A stretch of DNA of 64,000 nucleotides from assembly GCA_045106195.1 (NCBI GenBank), contig JBGCEH010000062.1, positions 14,334 to 78,333 on the forward strand, read 5' to 3'. A program made the position numbers and the translations under genes. The number at the start of each line of letters is the position of its first letter. Positions within the stretch are counted from its first letter, which is position 1. Under the pieces are notes generated by a model. That model was not told the origin of the DNA and did not search any database. It saw only the letters and a list, made by a program, of their open reading frames with translations. Below, piece after piece: positions 9,139-17,302 of the stretch. The DNA comes from Granulosicoccus sp045106195. Lineage in GTDB: Bacteria; Pseudomonadota; Gammaproteobacteria; Granulosicoccales; Granulosicoccaceae.

Positions 9139-11032
9139 CAAGCATCCGCACCAGATAGGTGAGGTCAAACCCAAGGGGGACGAACTTCCAGCGCCTCTGA
9201 GTCAGGGGTTCAAGTCATCGACAGGCGCTTGCGCCCGTGCCATATCCAGAGACCAATCCATCGACATCACATTCGATGAAAAGGCATCAGATGTAGAAGG
9301 TATGGTACTACCGGAGATTCCGGTAGATGCGACATTGAAGGAGCGCCTGGAGACGCGTGGGCGAAGCGATGGTATTGCCTTGCATCGGCAGTACCATGAT
9401 CCGATTACTCATCGACGTTACCAACCGTCTACCGATACCTCGCAACGCCTTTACCACATGGCTGAGCAGGCACGTGTTGAGTTGTTGGGAAGCACTGTGC
9501 TTGAAGGCGTGGGGCGAAATCTGGATGCAGCACTTGATGGTCGATATCAGTTGCTTCTCGATACAGTCAGAAAACCTGTCATTGAGCTTGGAGAAGCCTC
9601 CGAGCCGCGCCTCGGTATCGATCACGCTTTGTCCTTGTACCTTCGTGAACAACTGGGTCATCGCCCGCTACCGCCTGCCGCGGCCGAGGTTTTGTCTGAT
9701 TGGCGCGAATGGCTGGAAAGCGATGTGCAGGCCAAGTTTGTTCGTGCCGGATTTGATATCAACGATCAGGCAAGCTTTGCCACAGCGCTGGGACGGTTGC
9801 TGCGTTCGCTGGAACTTGATGACGGCGACGACAGCGATGCACAGGATGAGCTGGATGACAATGACAAGCCGCCTGACGAGCAATCTGTGGAAGACGATGA
9901 CTCGGACACGAGTGATTCAGACAGCACCTCTATGCAAGAGGATGGTGAGTCGGACACGGTCGACGATGATGGCAGTGCGGAGGATGCCAGCGATACGGTT
10001 GAGCCGGATGATGACATGCCTGAAAACAGTTCGGAGAACGCAGGCAGCGAATGGCGAGCTACTGCCGGAGACGCTATCAAGCGTGACATTAATGACTATC
10101 ACGTTTATACCCGCGAATTTGATGAAGTCATAAAACCATCAGATCTTTGTAGCGAGGAAGAGCTGTTGCGTTTGCGACAGACACTGGATACGCATATCGG
10201 GGATTTACAGCGTTCGGTGGGTCGATTCGCCAACAGGCTGCAACGCGTGTTGATGGCGCAGCAGCAGCGCTCCTGGGAATTCAATCTGGAAGAAGGGCAG
10301 TTGGACACGGCAAGGCTGGTTCGTGTTCTAACCGAGCCTATGATGCCGCTAACGTTTAAACAGGAATCAGAAACGCCGTTTCGCGATACGATAGTGACAT
10401 TATTGCTTGATAACTCGGGCTCCATGCATGGCCGATCAATTCGGGTAGCAGCGGTCTGTGCAGATATTCTTTCGACCACGCTTGAACGTTGCGGTGTGCG
10501 GGTGGAGATATTGGGTTTCACGACATGCGCCTGGAAGGGCGGAAAGTCGCGTGAACGATGGGTCGCCAACGGCTATCCGGTCAATCCCGGTCGCCTGAAC
10601 GATCTTAGGCATATTATCTACAAATCTGCTGATACCCCTAGACGACATTCGCGTGCCAATCTCGGGCTCATGATGCGCAAGGGACTGCTCAAGGAGAACA
10701 TTGATGGCGAAGCCCTGATGTGGGCGTACAACCGTTTGCTGCAACGGACAGAGCAGCGACGTATTCTCATGATGATTTCAGATGGTGCGCCCATCGATGA
10801 TTCAACTTTATCGACCAATCCAGGTCGATTTCTTGAAAAACATCTTCGTCATACTATTGCGCAAATAGAGCGAAAGGATGATGTCGAGCTTGTGGCGATC
10901 GGTATTGGACATGACGTTCGCCAGTACTACTCACGTGCAACCACCATTCATGATGTCTCTCAACTGGCCGATGTCATGACAAGCCAATTGGTGGAGCTTT
11001 TTTCAACCAGCCGGACGCAAACGCCTCGGTGA
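9128..11032 (+). CDS. cobT: CobT-type cobaltochelatase subunit with VWA domain
   Basis: Protein of 634 residues with the CobT layout: an N-terminal helical region, a very acidic linker (about residues 228-297, almost all Asp, Glu and Ser), and a C-terminal von Willebrand A domain with a MIDAS motif DNSGSMHG near residue 427, followed by MMISDGAP. The start is GTG 9128, inside the cobS end, supported by GAGGAG at 9112-9117 with a 10-base spacer; the frame also extends upstream but without a site. CobT bridges CobS rings to the porphyrin chelatase CobN and, with CobS, couples ATP hydrolysis to cobalt insertion. With CobN absent here, another partner is possible. Confidence 0.88.
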   Translation: MTADKHPHQIGEVKPKGDELPAPLSQGFKSSTGACARAISRDQSIDITFDEKASDVEGMVLPEIPVDATLKERLETRGRSDGIALHRQYHDPITHRRYQPSTDTSQRLYHMAEQARVELLGSTVLEGVGRNLDAALDGRYQLLLDTVRKPVIELGEASEPRLGIDHALSLYLREQLGHRPLPPAAAEVLSDWREWLESDVQAKFVRAGFDINDQASFATALGRLLRSLELDDGDDSDAQDELDDNDKPPDEQSVEDDDSDTSDSDSTSMQEDGESDTVDDDGSAEDASDTVEPDDDMPENSSENAGSEWRATAGDAIKRDINDYHVYTREFDEVIKPSDLCSEEELLRLRQTLDTHIGDLQRSVGRFANRLQRVLMAQQQRSWEFNLEEGQLDTARLVRVLTEPMMPLTFKQESETPFRDTIVTLLLDNSGSMHGRSIRVAAVCADILSTTLERCGVRVEILGFTTCAWKGGKSRERWVANGYPVNPGRLNDLRHIIYKSADTPRRHSRANLGLMMRKGLLKENIDGEALMWAYNRLLQRTEQRRILMMISDGAPIDDSTLSTNPGRFLEKHLRHTIAQIERKDDVELVAIGIGHDVRQYYSRATTIHDVSQLADVMTSQLVELFSTSRTQTPR

Positions 11033-11095
11033 AGCTGATTGAAAGCCTGAATGTTTGTATCCGGCATGCAGGCATGCTCGTCTTTGTTGCCTCGT

Positions 11096-13054
11096 TTACG
11101 TTCTGCTACGTCGTGCGGTCTTACGATCCACCATGCCAGTGACTGAAATGTCTTCGATCCATTGCCGAAGTTTTTCTGGCGCTATCAGGCGTTTTCTGGC
11201 ACGTGTGACAGCAACGTAAATCGTCGCACTAAACGCCGCCTTTGAGATCTGGTTCGCCGAATCAAAAACATCGGGTGCGAGCATGACATTGTCGAATTCC
11301 AGATTGCGGGCATTTTCTATCAGGCTTACGATATGCGTACGATGACGATTTTTAGTGAGCTGTTTGTAGGTTTGTTGCCAGTTCTTCTGCTCATAGCCTC
11401 TATCCAATAGCTGGTTGAAGCGACGGAAGCCTGCATTGTTCTGGTAGGCCGTAGCCAGGTTGTCCCATGTGTTGAAACGGAAAAGCTGGCCATGGCGGGC
11501 CCGGCTGTTACGATATTTTAGTTCGATACAGTCCTGTACAAACATGTCCAAGTCCTTATGGTCGCTCATCAGATCAGGGTTAATGTTCTGTCTGGTCAAG
11601 CGTTGCACCCATTCGAACAAGCCCCAGTTGTCAGTGACAAGAATCAAGGCAGGCACGGTCGGCGTTGTGGCTTTCTGATAGTACTCAACGCGCAATTTGC
11701 TCTGGGTATTGCCTTGAAACTGTGTCTTCACGCGACTGGGGTGCGCAACGATAATCGGATTTATTATGTTTTCCAGTTCCCGGCCGGAACGGATGGACTG
11801 CACCATTTCCCTCAATCGGATATTGCTTGCCTGTTGGTAGGTTTGCCCACGCAGATTCTGATAATCATCTCCAAGCGTTGCAAGGGCTTGGGGACTGCAG
11901 GCAAGAATCTGCAAAACCGGTTTTGGTAGATCGTGGCATTCATCCACGATGATATGGGTGTATTGCTCAGGGATCGGCCAGCCATTCAGAGCTGCCCATT
12001 TAATCTTGTGAAATCCTCGGATCTGAGGCTTGAAATTTTTCGTTGGCGGAAGCAAAAGGGTATTCCACAAGTCATTGGCATACTGGCGGACAACCGCCCG
12101 GAGCGTGGCATCGAAGGTTGTCGCATAGCTTGCCGGAATGTGCTTTTCCATGATGCTGGCCTCCTTGCTTTGGCAAAAATTGAACACCGTAGCGCGGATG
12201 GCTTTGATGATCTGCTGTGCGCCGTAACCACCGATGGCTCTGACCCCTAGTTGCCGGATGATAATATCGTCAGGCATTGTCGCTCGCGCGGCGCTTCTGG
12301 ATCGCATGCTACGATTGGCTGCTGAGGTGAGATCTGGCGGGATAACCATGTCTGCCAGAGTTGCAAAGGTGCACTGCTGAACATGCTGCATTTTCTGTCC
12401 ATCGGTGGATAAGGCATCGAGCTGGCGTTTGGATGCCGCCACTAACAGGATCCGCCTGCCGGATGCTCCAAGCATGTCCAGCAAGGATTTGATCAGTGAG
12501 GTTTTTCCCGTTCCCGCATAGCCTTGTATGTGCATATGCTCGTCTTTCTGAGCTTCAAATTCACGGTATACGCGACTTTGTTCAGAGCTGAGTATCCGTT
12601 GGCTGCCATCGAGAGTCGTTTTGATTCTTTGTCTGGCCAGAGATTCACGGTACTGTGGCTGGAAGCCGTAGTCCCAGACTCCTTGAGGTGACAGGTAAGC
12701 CTGCTTTGTCACGGTTTCTTCGTCCAACAAAACTATCCTGAGGCTTGGCAGCAGTTGAAAGCCTGCATCAATCGCATGGCGCGTCAGCTGTTGTGAGGCA
12801 TATTCTATAAACAGGGTCATACCGCTATTTTCGACTTGCTCATTACAGGACACTATGATGTCAGCGAGCAGTCGTTCGGCGGGAGGGTGCTTGCGCCCGG
12901 AAAGTTCTGGCAAATGCGTCAGCAGAAAAAGAGCGGCGATTTCGGGAATTTCCAGTTCCTGCAAAGCGGTTTTCCAGCTTACATTCTCATCAAGAACGCT
13001 TTGAAGTGTGTCCTCGCTGATGGGCAAGTAAAGCTCTGCCTCTGTGAGTAACAT
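11096..13054 (-). CDS. superfamily 1 (UvrD/Rep-like) DNA helicase-like ATPase
   Basis: A 652-residue protein carrying SF1A helicase motifs: Walker A GYAGTGKTSL (about residues 178-187), a motif Ia-like LLVAASKRQLDAL, Walker B IIVDECHDLPK (about 370), motif III-like ALATLGDDYQNL, and terminal motif VI IYVAVTRARKRL (about 622). The N-terminal 150 residues resemble nothing I know. Q-motif residues seem present before Walker A (LSSEQSRVYREF). It is shorter than UvrD (about 720) and lacks obvious long 1B/2B insertions. It converges on cobST with a 63-bp gap, so it is probably an independent unit. A role in DNA repair or defence is possible but not shown. Confidence 0.75.
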   Translation of the reverse strand: MLLTEAELYLPISEDTLQSVLDENVSWKTALQELEIPEIAALFLLTHLPELSGRKHPPAERLLADIIVSCNEQVENSGMTLFIEYASQQLTRHAIDAGFQLLPSLRIVLLDEETVTKQAYLSPQGVWDYGFQPQYRESLARQRIKTTLDGSQRILSSEQSRVYREFEAQKDEHMHIQGYAGTGKTSLIKSLLDMLGASGRRILLVAASKRQLDALSTDGQKMQHVQQCTFATLADMVIPPDLTSAANRSMRSRSAARATMPDDIIIRQLGVRAIGGYGAQQIIKAIRATVFNFCQSKEASIMEKHIPASYATTFDATLRAVVRQYANDLWNTLLLPPTKNFKPQIRGFHKIKWAALNGWPIPEQYTHIIVDECHDLPKPVLQILACSPQALATLGDDYQNLRGQTYQQASNIRLREMVQSIRSGRELENIINPIIVAHPSRVKTQFQGNTQSKLRVEYYQKATTPTVPALILVTDNWGLFEWVQRLTRQNINPDLMSDHKDLDMFVQDCIELKYRNSRARHGQLFRFNTWDNLATAYQNNAGFRRFNQLLDRGYEQKNWQQTYKQLTKNRHRTHIVSLIENARNLEFDNVMLAPDVFDSANQISKAAFSATIYVAVTRARKRLIAPEKLRQWIEDISVTGMVDRKTARRSRT

Positions 13055-13143
13055 CGTGAAGGTTTCCGGCGATTGGGCGACATGCTGTAGGCAGGCCTGC
13101 GATCATCTCACACACTCGATAAGCATTCGCCATTTGCTAAAAT

Positions 13144-13159
13144 TTGACCATTTGGAAAA
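13144..13159 (+). promoter_or_regulatory. degenerate RutR-like operator upstream of preT
   Basis: The sequence TTGACCATTTGGAAAA has a perfect left half (TTGACCA), a 2-base spacer and a 5/7 right half compared with the RutR consensus TTGACCANNTGGTCAA. It lies about 50 bases before the preT start codon, where a repressor would act. The same motif is perfect next to rutR itself in this window, which raises the likelihood that this copy is functional. Confidence 0.5.
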
Positions 13160-13207
13160 ATATTGCTTTAATCGTCCAATCACAAGTCTTCAGGGGGAGT
13201 GTGCCGA

Positions 13208-14509
13208 ATGAGTTCGAACACCATCGAACAGTTGAAGCAGGATCTGCACCCACCGTTAACCCGGCATGAAGCCCTGGTGGAATCCGATCGCTGTTACTTC
13301 TGTTATGACGCTCCCTGTGTTACGTCGTGTCCCACAGGTATTGACATACCGCTGTTCATCCGACAAATCAGTACTGATAATCCCAAGGGGTCAGCCCGCA
13401 CGATCTTCAATGAAAATATTCTGGGTGGCATGTGTGCCCGGGTATGTCCGACAGAAGAGCTGTGCGAGCAGGCCTGTGTCCGCAATACCGCTGAAGATAA
13501 TCCCGTGCGTATTGGTGAATTGCAGCGCTATGCGACCGATCATCTCATACGTACGGGCAAACAGCCTTATGTTCGGGCACCATCCACAGGCCGTCGTATA
13601 GCGGTGGTTGGTGCTGGCCCTGCCGGACTGGCTTGTGCGCATCGCCTGGCATTGTATGGGCATGATGTCGAGATCCTCGATGCCATGCCAAAGTCAGGTG
13701 GCTTGAACGAATATGGCATCGCAGCTTACAAGACAGTTGATGACTTTGCGCAGAGTGAAGTTGAATACATACTGTCCATTGGCGGTATTTCGATCAAACA
13801 CAATCATGCTCTGGGGGTGGATGTGACCTTGGATCAACTGCTTCAGCAGTTCGATGCTGTGTTTCTGGGTTTGGGCCTTGGGACAGTCAATCAGGTGTCT
13901 ATCGAAGGTCATGATCTCGAGGGCGTCGCTGATGCCGTGGCCATCATTCGTGAGTTGCGGCAGGCGAGTGACCTTGCTGCGTTGAAGGTTGGCAGGCGTA
14001 CAGTGGTGGTTGGCGGTGGAATGACAGCAATTGATGCTGCCGTACAAACCAGAATGCTGGGTGCAGAAGAGGTCACGGTCGTTTACCGTCGTGGCGTCGA
14101 TAAAATGAATGCCAGCGTTTTTGAGCAGGACCTCGCCAAAGTCAATGGTGTCATGATAAGAACATCACTTCAGCCTTTGAGAATTCATGGTGAGGATGGC
14201 AACGTGACGGGGGTCGAGTTCAGTTATATGCAAGGCGAAGGTGATGCCTTTGCGCCCACTGGAGAGACACTATTAATACCTTGTGATCGCGTACTGATGG
14301 CCATTGGTCAGCAGTTCGTCACATCCAATACGGATGATGCGCTTGAAATTCATAATGGCAGAATCAGGGTAGATGCCGACCGTCGAACATCGAATGAAAA
14401 GATCTGGGCGGGAGGCGACTGTATCGCCGGAGGTGAAGATCTGACCGTGGCTGCTGTGCAGGATGGCAAGCTGGCCGCTGAATCCATTCACGCGCACCTG
14501 GAGCGATAG
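13208..14509 (+). CDS. preT: NAD-dependent dihydropyrimidine dehydrogenase subunit PreT
   Basis: Flavoprotein/iron-sulfur electron-input subunit of bacterial dihydropyrimidine dehydrogenase; takes electrons from NAD(P)H and passes them to PreA for uracil and thymine reduction. The N-terminus has the cysteine-rich Fe-S region (CYFCYDAPCVTSCPTGID, then CARVCPTEELCEQACV). The FAD-binding GAGPAGLACAHRLA lies near residue 136 and a second dinucleotide fold with VVGGGMTAID near 280. ATG 13208 has an AGGGGGAG site 8 bases upstream, better than the GTG at 13199; this gives 433 residues. preA follows after 6 bases, so the two are one operon. Related GltD-family reductases look similar, but adjacency to preA settles the call. 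Confidence 0.93.
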   Translation: MSSNTIEQLKQDLHPPLTRHEALVESDRCYFCYDAPCVTSCPTGIDIPLFIRQISTDNPKGSARTIFNENILGGMCARVCPTEELCEQACVRNTAEDNPVRIGELQRYATDHLIRTGKQPYVRAPSTGRRIAVVGAGPAGLACAHRLALYGHDVEILDAMPKSGGLNEYGIAAYKTVDDFAQSEVEYILSIGGISIKHNHALGVDVTLDQLLQQFDAVFLGLGLGTVNQVSIEGHDLEGVADAVAIIRELRQASDLAALKVGRRTVVVGGGMTAIDAAVQTRMLGAEEVTVVYRRGVDKMNASVFEQDLAKVNGVMIRTSLQPLRIHGEDGNVTGVEFSYMQGEGDAFAPTGETLLIPCDRVLMAIGQQFVTSNTDDALEIHNGRIRVDADRRTSNEKIWAGGDCIAGGEDLTVAAVQDGKLAAESIHAHLER

Positions 14510-14515
14510 GAAGCC

Positions 14516-15817
14516 ATGGCTGATTTATCATCTGAATTTCTCGGCATCAAATCACCCAATCCATTCTGGTTGGCATCTGCACCGCCTACCGATAAGGAAT
14601 ACAACGTCGTCCGTGCTTTTGAAGCGGGTTGGGGTGGCGTTGTCTGGAAGACTCTCGGCGAAGATCCGCATGTTGTAAACGTCAACGGTCCTCGATATGG
14701 CGTGCTGCATTCTTCTGATCGTACGTTGATTGGTTTCAACAATATCGAGCTTATTACCGATCGCCCGTTGCAAATCAACCTCGATGAAATAAAGCGGGTG
14801 AAAAGAGACTGGCCTGATCGCGCCATGATCGTCTCTCTCATGGTCCCCTGTGAAGAGAAGAACTGGAAAGACATTCTGGCACGGGTAGAAGATACCGGCG
14901 CTGATGGCGTAGAACTGAATTTCGGATGCCCACACGGCATGTCCGAGCGTGGCATGGGGGCGGCGGTAGGGCAGGTACCTGAATATATCCAGATGGTGAC
15001 TGAGTGGTGTAAGCAATACACAAAGATGCCGGTGATCGTCAAACTCACGCCGAACGTGTCTGATATCAAAGGTCCGGCGCGTGCTGCCCATGCGGGTGGT
15101 GCTGATGCCGTGTCACTCATCAACACTGTCAATTCCATCATCAGCGTCAATCTGGATACCATGTCGCCGGAGCCTTCCATTGATGGCTGGGGATCGCACG
15201 GCGGCTATTGCGGGCCTGCGGTCAAACCGATTGCGTTGAATATGGTGGCAGAAATTGCGCGTGATCCAAAGACGGCAAATCTGCCAATTTCCGGTATCGG
15301 CGGTATCACTACGTGGCGCGATGCGGCAGAGTTCATTGCACTTGGGGCTGCCAACGTTCAAGTCTGCACGGCCGCCATGACTTACGGCTTTCGCATCATT
15401 GAGGAATTAACCCTTGGGCTGTCAGACTGGATGGATGAGAAAGGTTATTCGTCTGTGAATGACATTACAGGCCTTGCGACACCCAACGTCAAGGACTGGC
15501 AAAACCTGAACCTCAACTACATCTCCAAAGCGGTGATTGATCAGGACTTGTGTATACAGTGCGGTCGTTGTCACGTGGTATGCGAAGACACCTCACATCA
15601 GGCTATAACGCAAACCGTTGATGGCAAGCGTATGTTTCAGGTGATTGATGAGGAATGCGTGGGCTGCAACTTGTGTGTCAGTGTTTGTCCGGTTGACCAA
15701 TGTATTTCCATGGAACAGCTGGTGGGCGGTGTGGACACCAGAACCAATGAGCCTGTGGTGGATGAATATGCAAACTGGACAACGCACCCTAACAATCCAA
15801 TGGCGGTGCGTGAATAG
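14516..15817 (+). CDS. preA: NAD-dependent dihydropyrimidine dehydrogenase subunit PreA
   Basis: Catalytic subunit (433 residues) reducing uracil or thymine to the 5,6-dihydro form, the first reductive pyrimidine catabolic step. It has a dihydroorotate-dehydrogenase-like FMN TIM barrel with the DPD loop NFGCPHGMSERGMG (about residues 140-153, retaining the active-site cysteine region), and ISGIGGITTW and VQVCTAAM for FMN phosphate. Two ferredoxin-type 4Fe-4S clusters lie at the C-terminus: CIQCGRCHVVCED and CVGCNLCVSVCPVDQC. An AGGAAG site precedes ATG 14516. Its 3' end overlaps the convergent glycosylase gene by 29 bases. Confidence 0.95.
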   Translation: MADLSSEFLGIKSPNPFWLASAPPTDKEYNVVRAFEAGWGGVVWKTLGEDPHVVNVNGPRYGVLHSSDRTLIGFNNIELITDRPLQINLDEIKRVKRDWPDRAMIVSLMVPCEEKNWKDILARVEDTGADGVELNFGCPHGMSERGMGAAVGQVPEYIQMVTEWCKQYTKMPVIVKLTPNVSDIKGPARAAHAGGADAVSLINTVNSIISVNLDTMSPEPSIDGWGSHGGYCGPAVKPIALNMVAEIARDPKTANLPISGIGGITTWRDAAEFIALGAANVQVCTAAMTYGFRIIEELTLGLSDWMDEKGYSSVNDITGLATPNVKDWQNLNLNYISKAVIDQDLCIQCGRCHVVCEDTSHQAITQTVDGKRMFQVIDEECVGCNLCVSVCPVDQCISMEQLVGGVDTRTNEPVVDEYANWTTHPNNPMAVRE

Positions 15818-16373
15818 ACAGCTCGCTGCGCCAGCGTTCGAATTTTTCTTGTAGCGTTAACGTTGCCATGGCCGGACTGGTTGATGGGAGGTTAACGATG
15901 ATGGGCATGGGGTCTACAAGCTGTGGCAATATGTGCCGTTTAAACAGGGCTTCGGCAGTGCGGCCGTTGCAGGCAACAATGCGTAATTCGGGGTGCCGGA
16001 TGATCAACTGTGGGATCGGATTGGCTAGCTCCGAGTGACGGACAATGTCACTATCCAGGCTGCCGGGACGTTCACAACTTGCCAGCACATCCCATAAGGC
16101 AAAGCCTGCTGTTGTAATCAACTTACATCGTTGCTCATAGGATAAATCCTGATGAACTGCGTAGCTTGGTATGCCGTTGGTGGCAAGTGCGCACATGATG
16201 GGCCACAAGGCGTTTCTTGGATGAGCGTAGTATTGCTGCAATTGTAAGGATTTTTGTCCCGGCATGGTGCCGAGAACAAGTGTGTGAACGTACCTGCCCA
16301 TTAGCGGTGGAAATGACTCGCTTGCAGCGGTGCCTGAGGATGCGTGCGTTTTTGAAGAAGGTGGGGTAGTCAT
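15789..16373 (-). CDS. DNA-deoxyinosine (hypoxanthine-DNA) glycosylase, UDG superfamily
   Basis: Protein of about 194 residues with the UDG-fold signatures of the deoxyinosine glycosylase family: LVLGTMPGQKSLQLQQYYAH, with PRNALWPIM following (motif 1), GFALWDVLASCERPGSLDSD, IVACNGRTAEALF, and the C-terminal LPSTSPA motif. It would excise hypoxanthine, and perhaps other deaminated bases, from DNA. ATG 16373 is used; a GTG at 16407-16409 in frame is possible, and neither has a clear ribosome site. It runs convergently into preA, overlapping 29 bases, and lies between preA and rutR on the same strand as rutR. Whether its position in a pyrimidine-catabolic island has meaning is open. Confidence 0.82.
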   Translation of the reverse strand: MTTPPSSKTHASSGTAASESFPPLMGRYVHTLVLGTMPGQKSLQLQQYYAHPRNALWPIMCALATNGIPSYAVHQDLSYEQRCKLITTAGFALWDVLASCERPGSLDSDIVRHSELANPIPQLIIRHPELRIVACNGRTAEALFKRHILPQLVDPMPIIVNLPSTSPAMATLTLQEKFERWRSELSIHAPPLDC

Positions 16374-16490
16374 GATGATTGCATATGAGGCCAGATTGCA
16401 CCGTCTCACGTTAAGCTAAATTAGCACGTACAAAAAACGCGGTTACTCGCCATTGTTGCGAAGGCAAAAACCCAGCGTTGTGGCAATGTA

Positions 16491-16515
16491 GATTCTCCGC
16501 CTGCGAGGGGATGAG
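16491..16515. repeat. degenerate half copy of the 66-bp dispersed repeat
   Basis: The segment reading CCGCCTGCGAGGGGATGAG resembles the right hairpin arm of the intact repeats at 20313, 27556, 42826 and 52512 (CCCCGCCTGCGCGGGGATGAC type), with two or three changes. It lies downstream of rutR in the gap before the glycosylase gene. Confidence 0.4.
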
Positions 16516-16532
16516 GGAGGGTTGCTTCAATA

Positions 16533-17168
16533 TCATTCTGGTTGAGTGGGCCTGAGTCCCTGAGTAATGATAAGCCTGAGTGTGCGTTCGGCTTCGTCAA
16601 AGAGCGCGCGTTCATCCCCCTCATACAGCGCATTAATCTGCGCCTGAAAATCTGCATAGTGCTGTGTAGAGGACCAGATGAGAAACAGCAGGTGCAATGG
16701 GCTGACTGATGCGATTTTCCCATCATCAATCCAGGCTTGTATTATCTGGCAGCGTGAGTCAACAAGCCTCTTCAGGCCTGTTTCCAGAAAAGGTCGAACC
16801 GCATTTGCGCCTTGCAGGATTTCGTTCGCAAACAGTCGAGAGGCATGCGGCGCTGTACGTGACAGCTGCAGTTTTTGGCGAGCGTAGTTCCAGAGCTGTT
16901 CGATGGGGTCGCCGGTCGGATCCAGTTGCTCCAGAGGATCGAGCCAGATGCTCAACGTGCGATTGAGCACCGCAGCGTAAATCTCATCCTTGGTGTTGAA
17001 GTAATACAGCACATTGGCTTTGGACATACCGGCGTTACGTGCAATCTGATCCACTGTGGAGCCTCTGTAACCACACGATGAGAATACGTCGAGGGCGGCG
17101 GCGACAATACGTGACTCATTCTGCACCTGAATGCGGGTTGGCTTTCCGGATGCCGATTTGATGACCAA
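16533..17168 (-). CDS. rutR: TetR-family pyrimidine-utilisation regulator RutR
   Basis: TetR-type repressor of about 211 residues. The N-terminal helix-turn-helix reads SCGYRGSTVDQIARNAGMSK, followed by ANVLYYFNTKDEIYAAVL. The C-terminal ligand domain keeps the RutR hallmarks ASRLFANEILQGA and LIWSSTQHYADFQAQINAL. In E. coli RutR binds uracil or thymine and derepresses pyrimidine genes. The frame is open to 17285, but that start would place the operator inside the gene. TTG 17168 gives a length equal to E. coli RutR (212) and is preferred, with modest confidence. The perfect RutR operator lies 18 bases upstream, implying autoregulation and control of divergent mmsA. Confidence 0.9.
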   Translation of the reverse strand: MVIKSASGKPTRIQVQNESRIVAAALDVFSSCGYRGSTVDQIARNAGMSKANVLYYFNTKDEIYAAVLNRTLSIWLDPLEQLDPTGDPIEQLWNYARQKLQLSRTAPHASRLFANEILQGANAVRPFLETGLKRLVDSRCQIIQAWIDDGKIASVSPLHLLFLIWSSTQHYADFQAQINALYEGDERALFDEAERTLRLIITQGLRPTQPE

Positions 17169-17185
17169 TTCACTGTCTGCAATTG

Positions 17186-17201
17186 TTGACCAGATGGTCA
17201 A
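17186..17201 (+). promoter_or_regulatory. RutR operator between rutR and mmsA
   Basis: TTGACCAGATGGTCAA is a perfect palindrome matching the E. coli RutR consensus TTGACCANNTGGTCAA at all 14 defined bases. It lies in the divergent gap, 18 bases before the proposed rutR start and about 100 bases before mmsA. It is expected to repress both until uracil or thymine accumulates. Confidence 0.88.
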
Positions 17202-17302
17202 GGTACGATAGCGTGACCACAAGCACAAGCGTGACGTTTGCGTCCCGACGTTTTTACGCAGGTAAACTATCTTCAATTTCACCAAACAGAGTATTCAGTG
17301 TC

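Noticed and set aside
9766..10089. Minus-strand Ser-rich frame opposite cobT
   Set aside because: It mirrors the acidic Asp/Glu codon run of cobT on the other strand; a shadow.
17183..17302. Upstream extension of mmsA (start at 17183)
   Set aside because: The extension would cover the RutR operator and adds residues unlike any MMSDH N-terminus.
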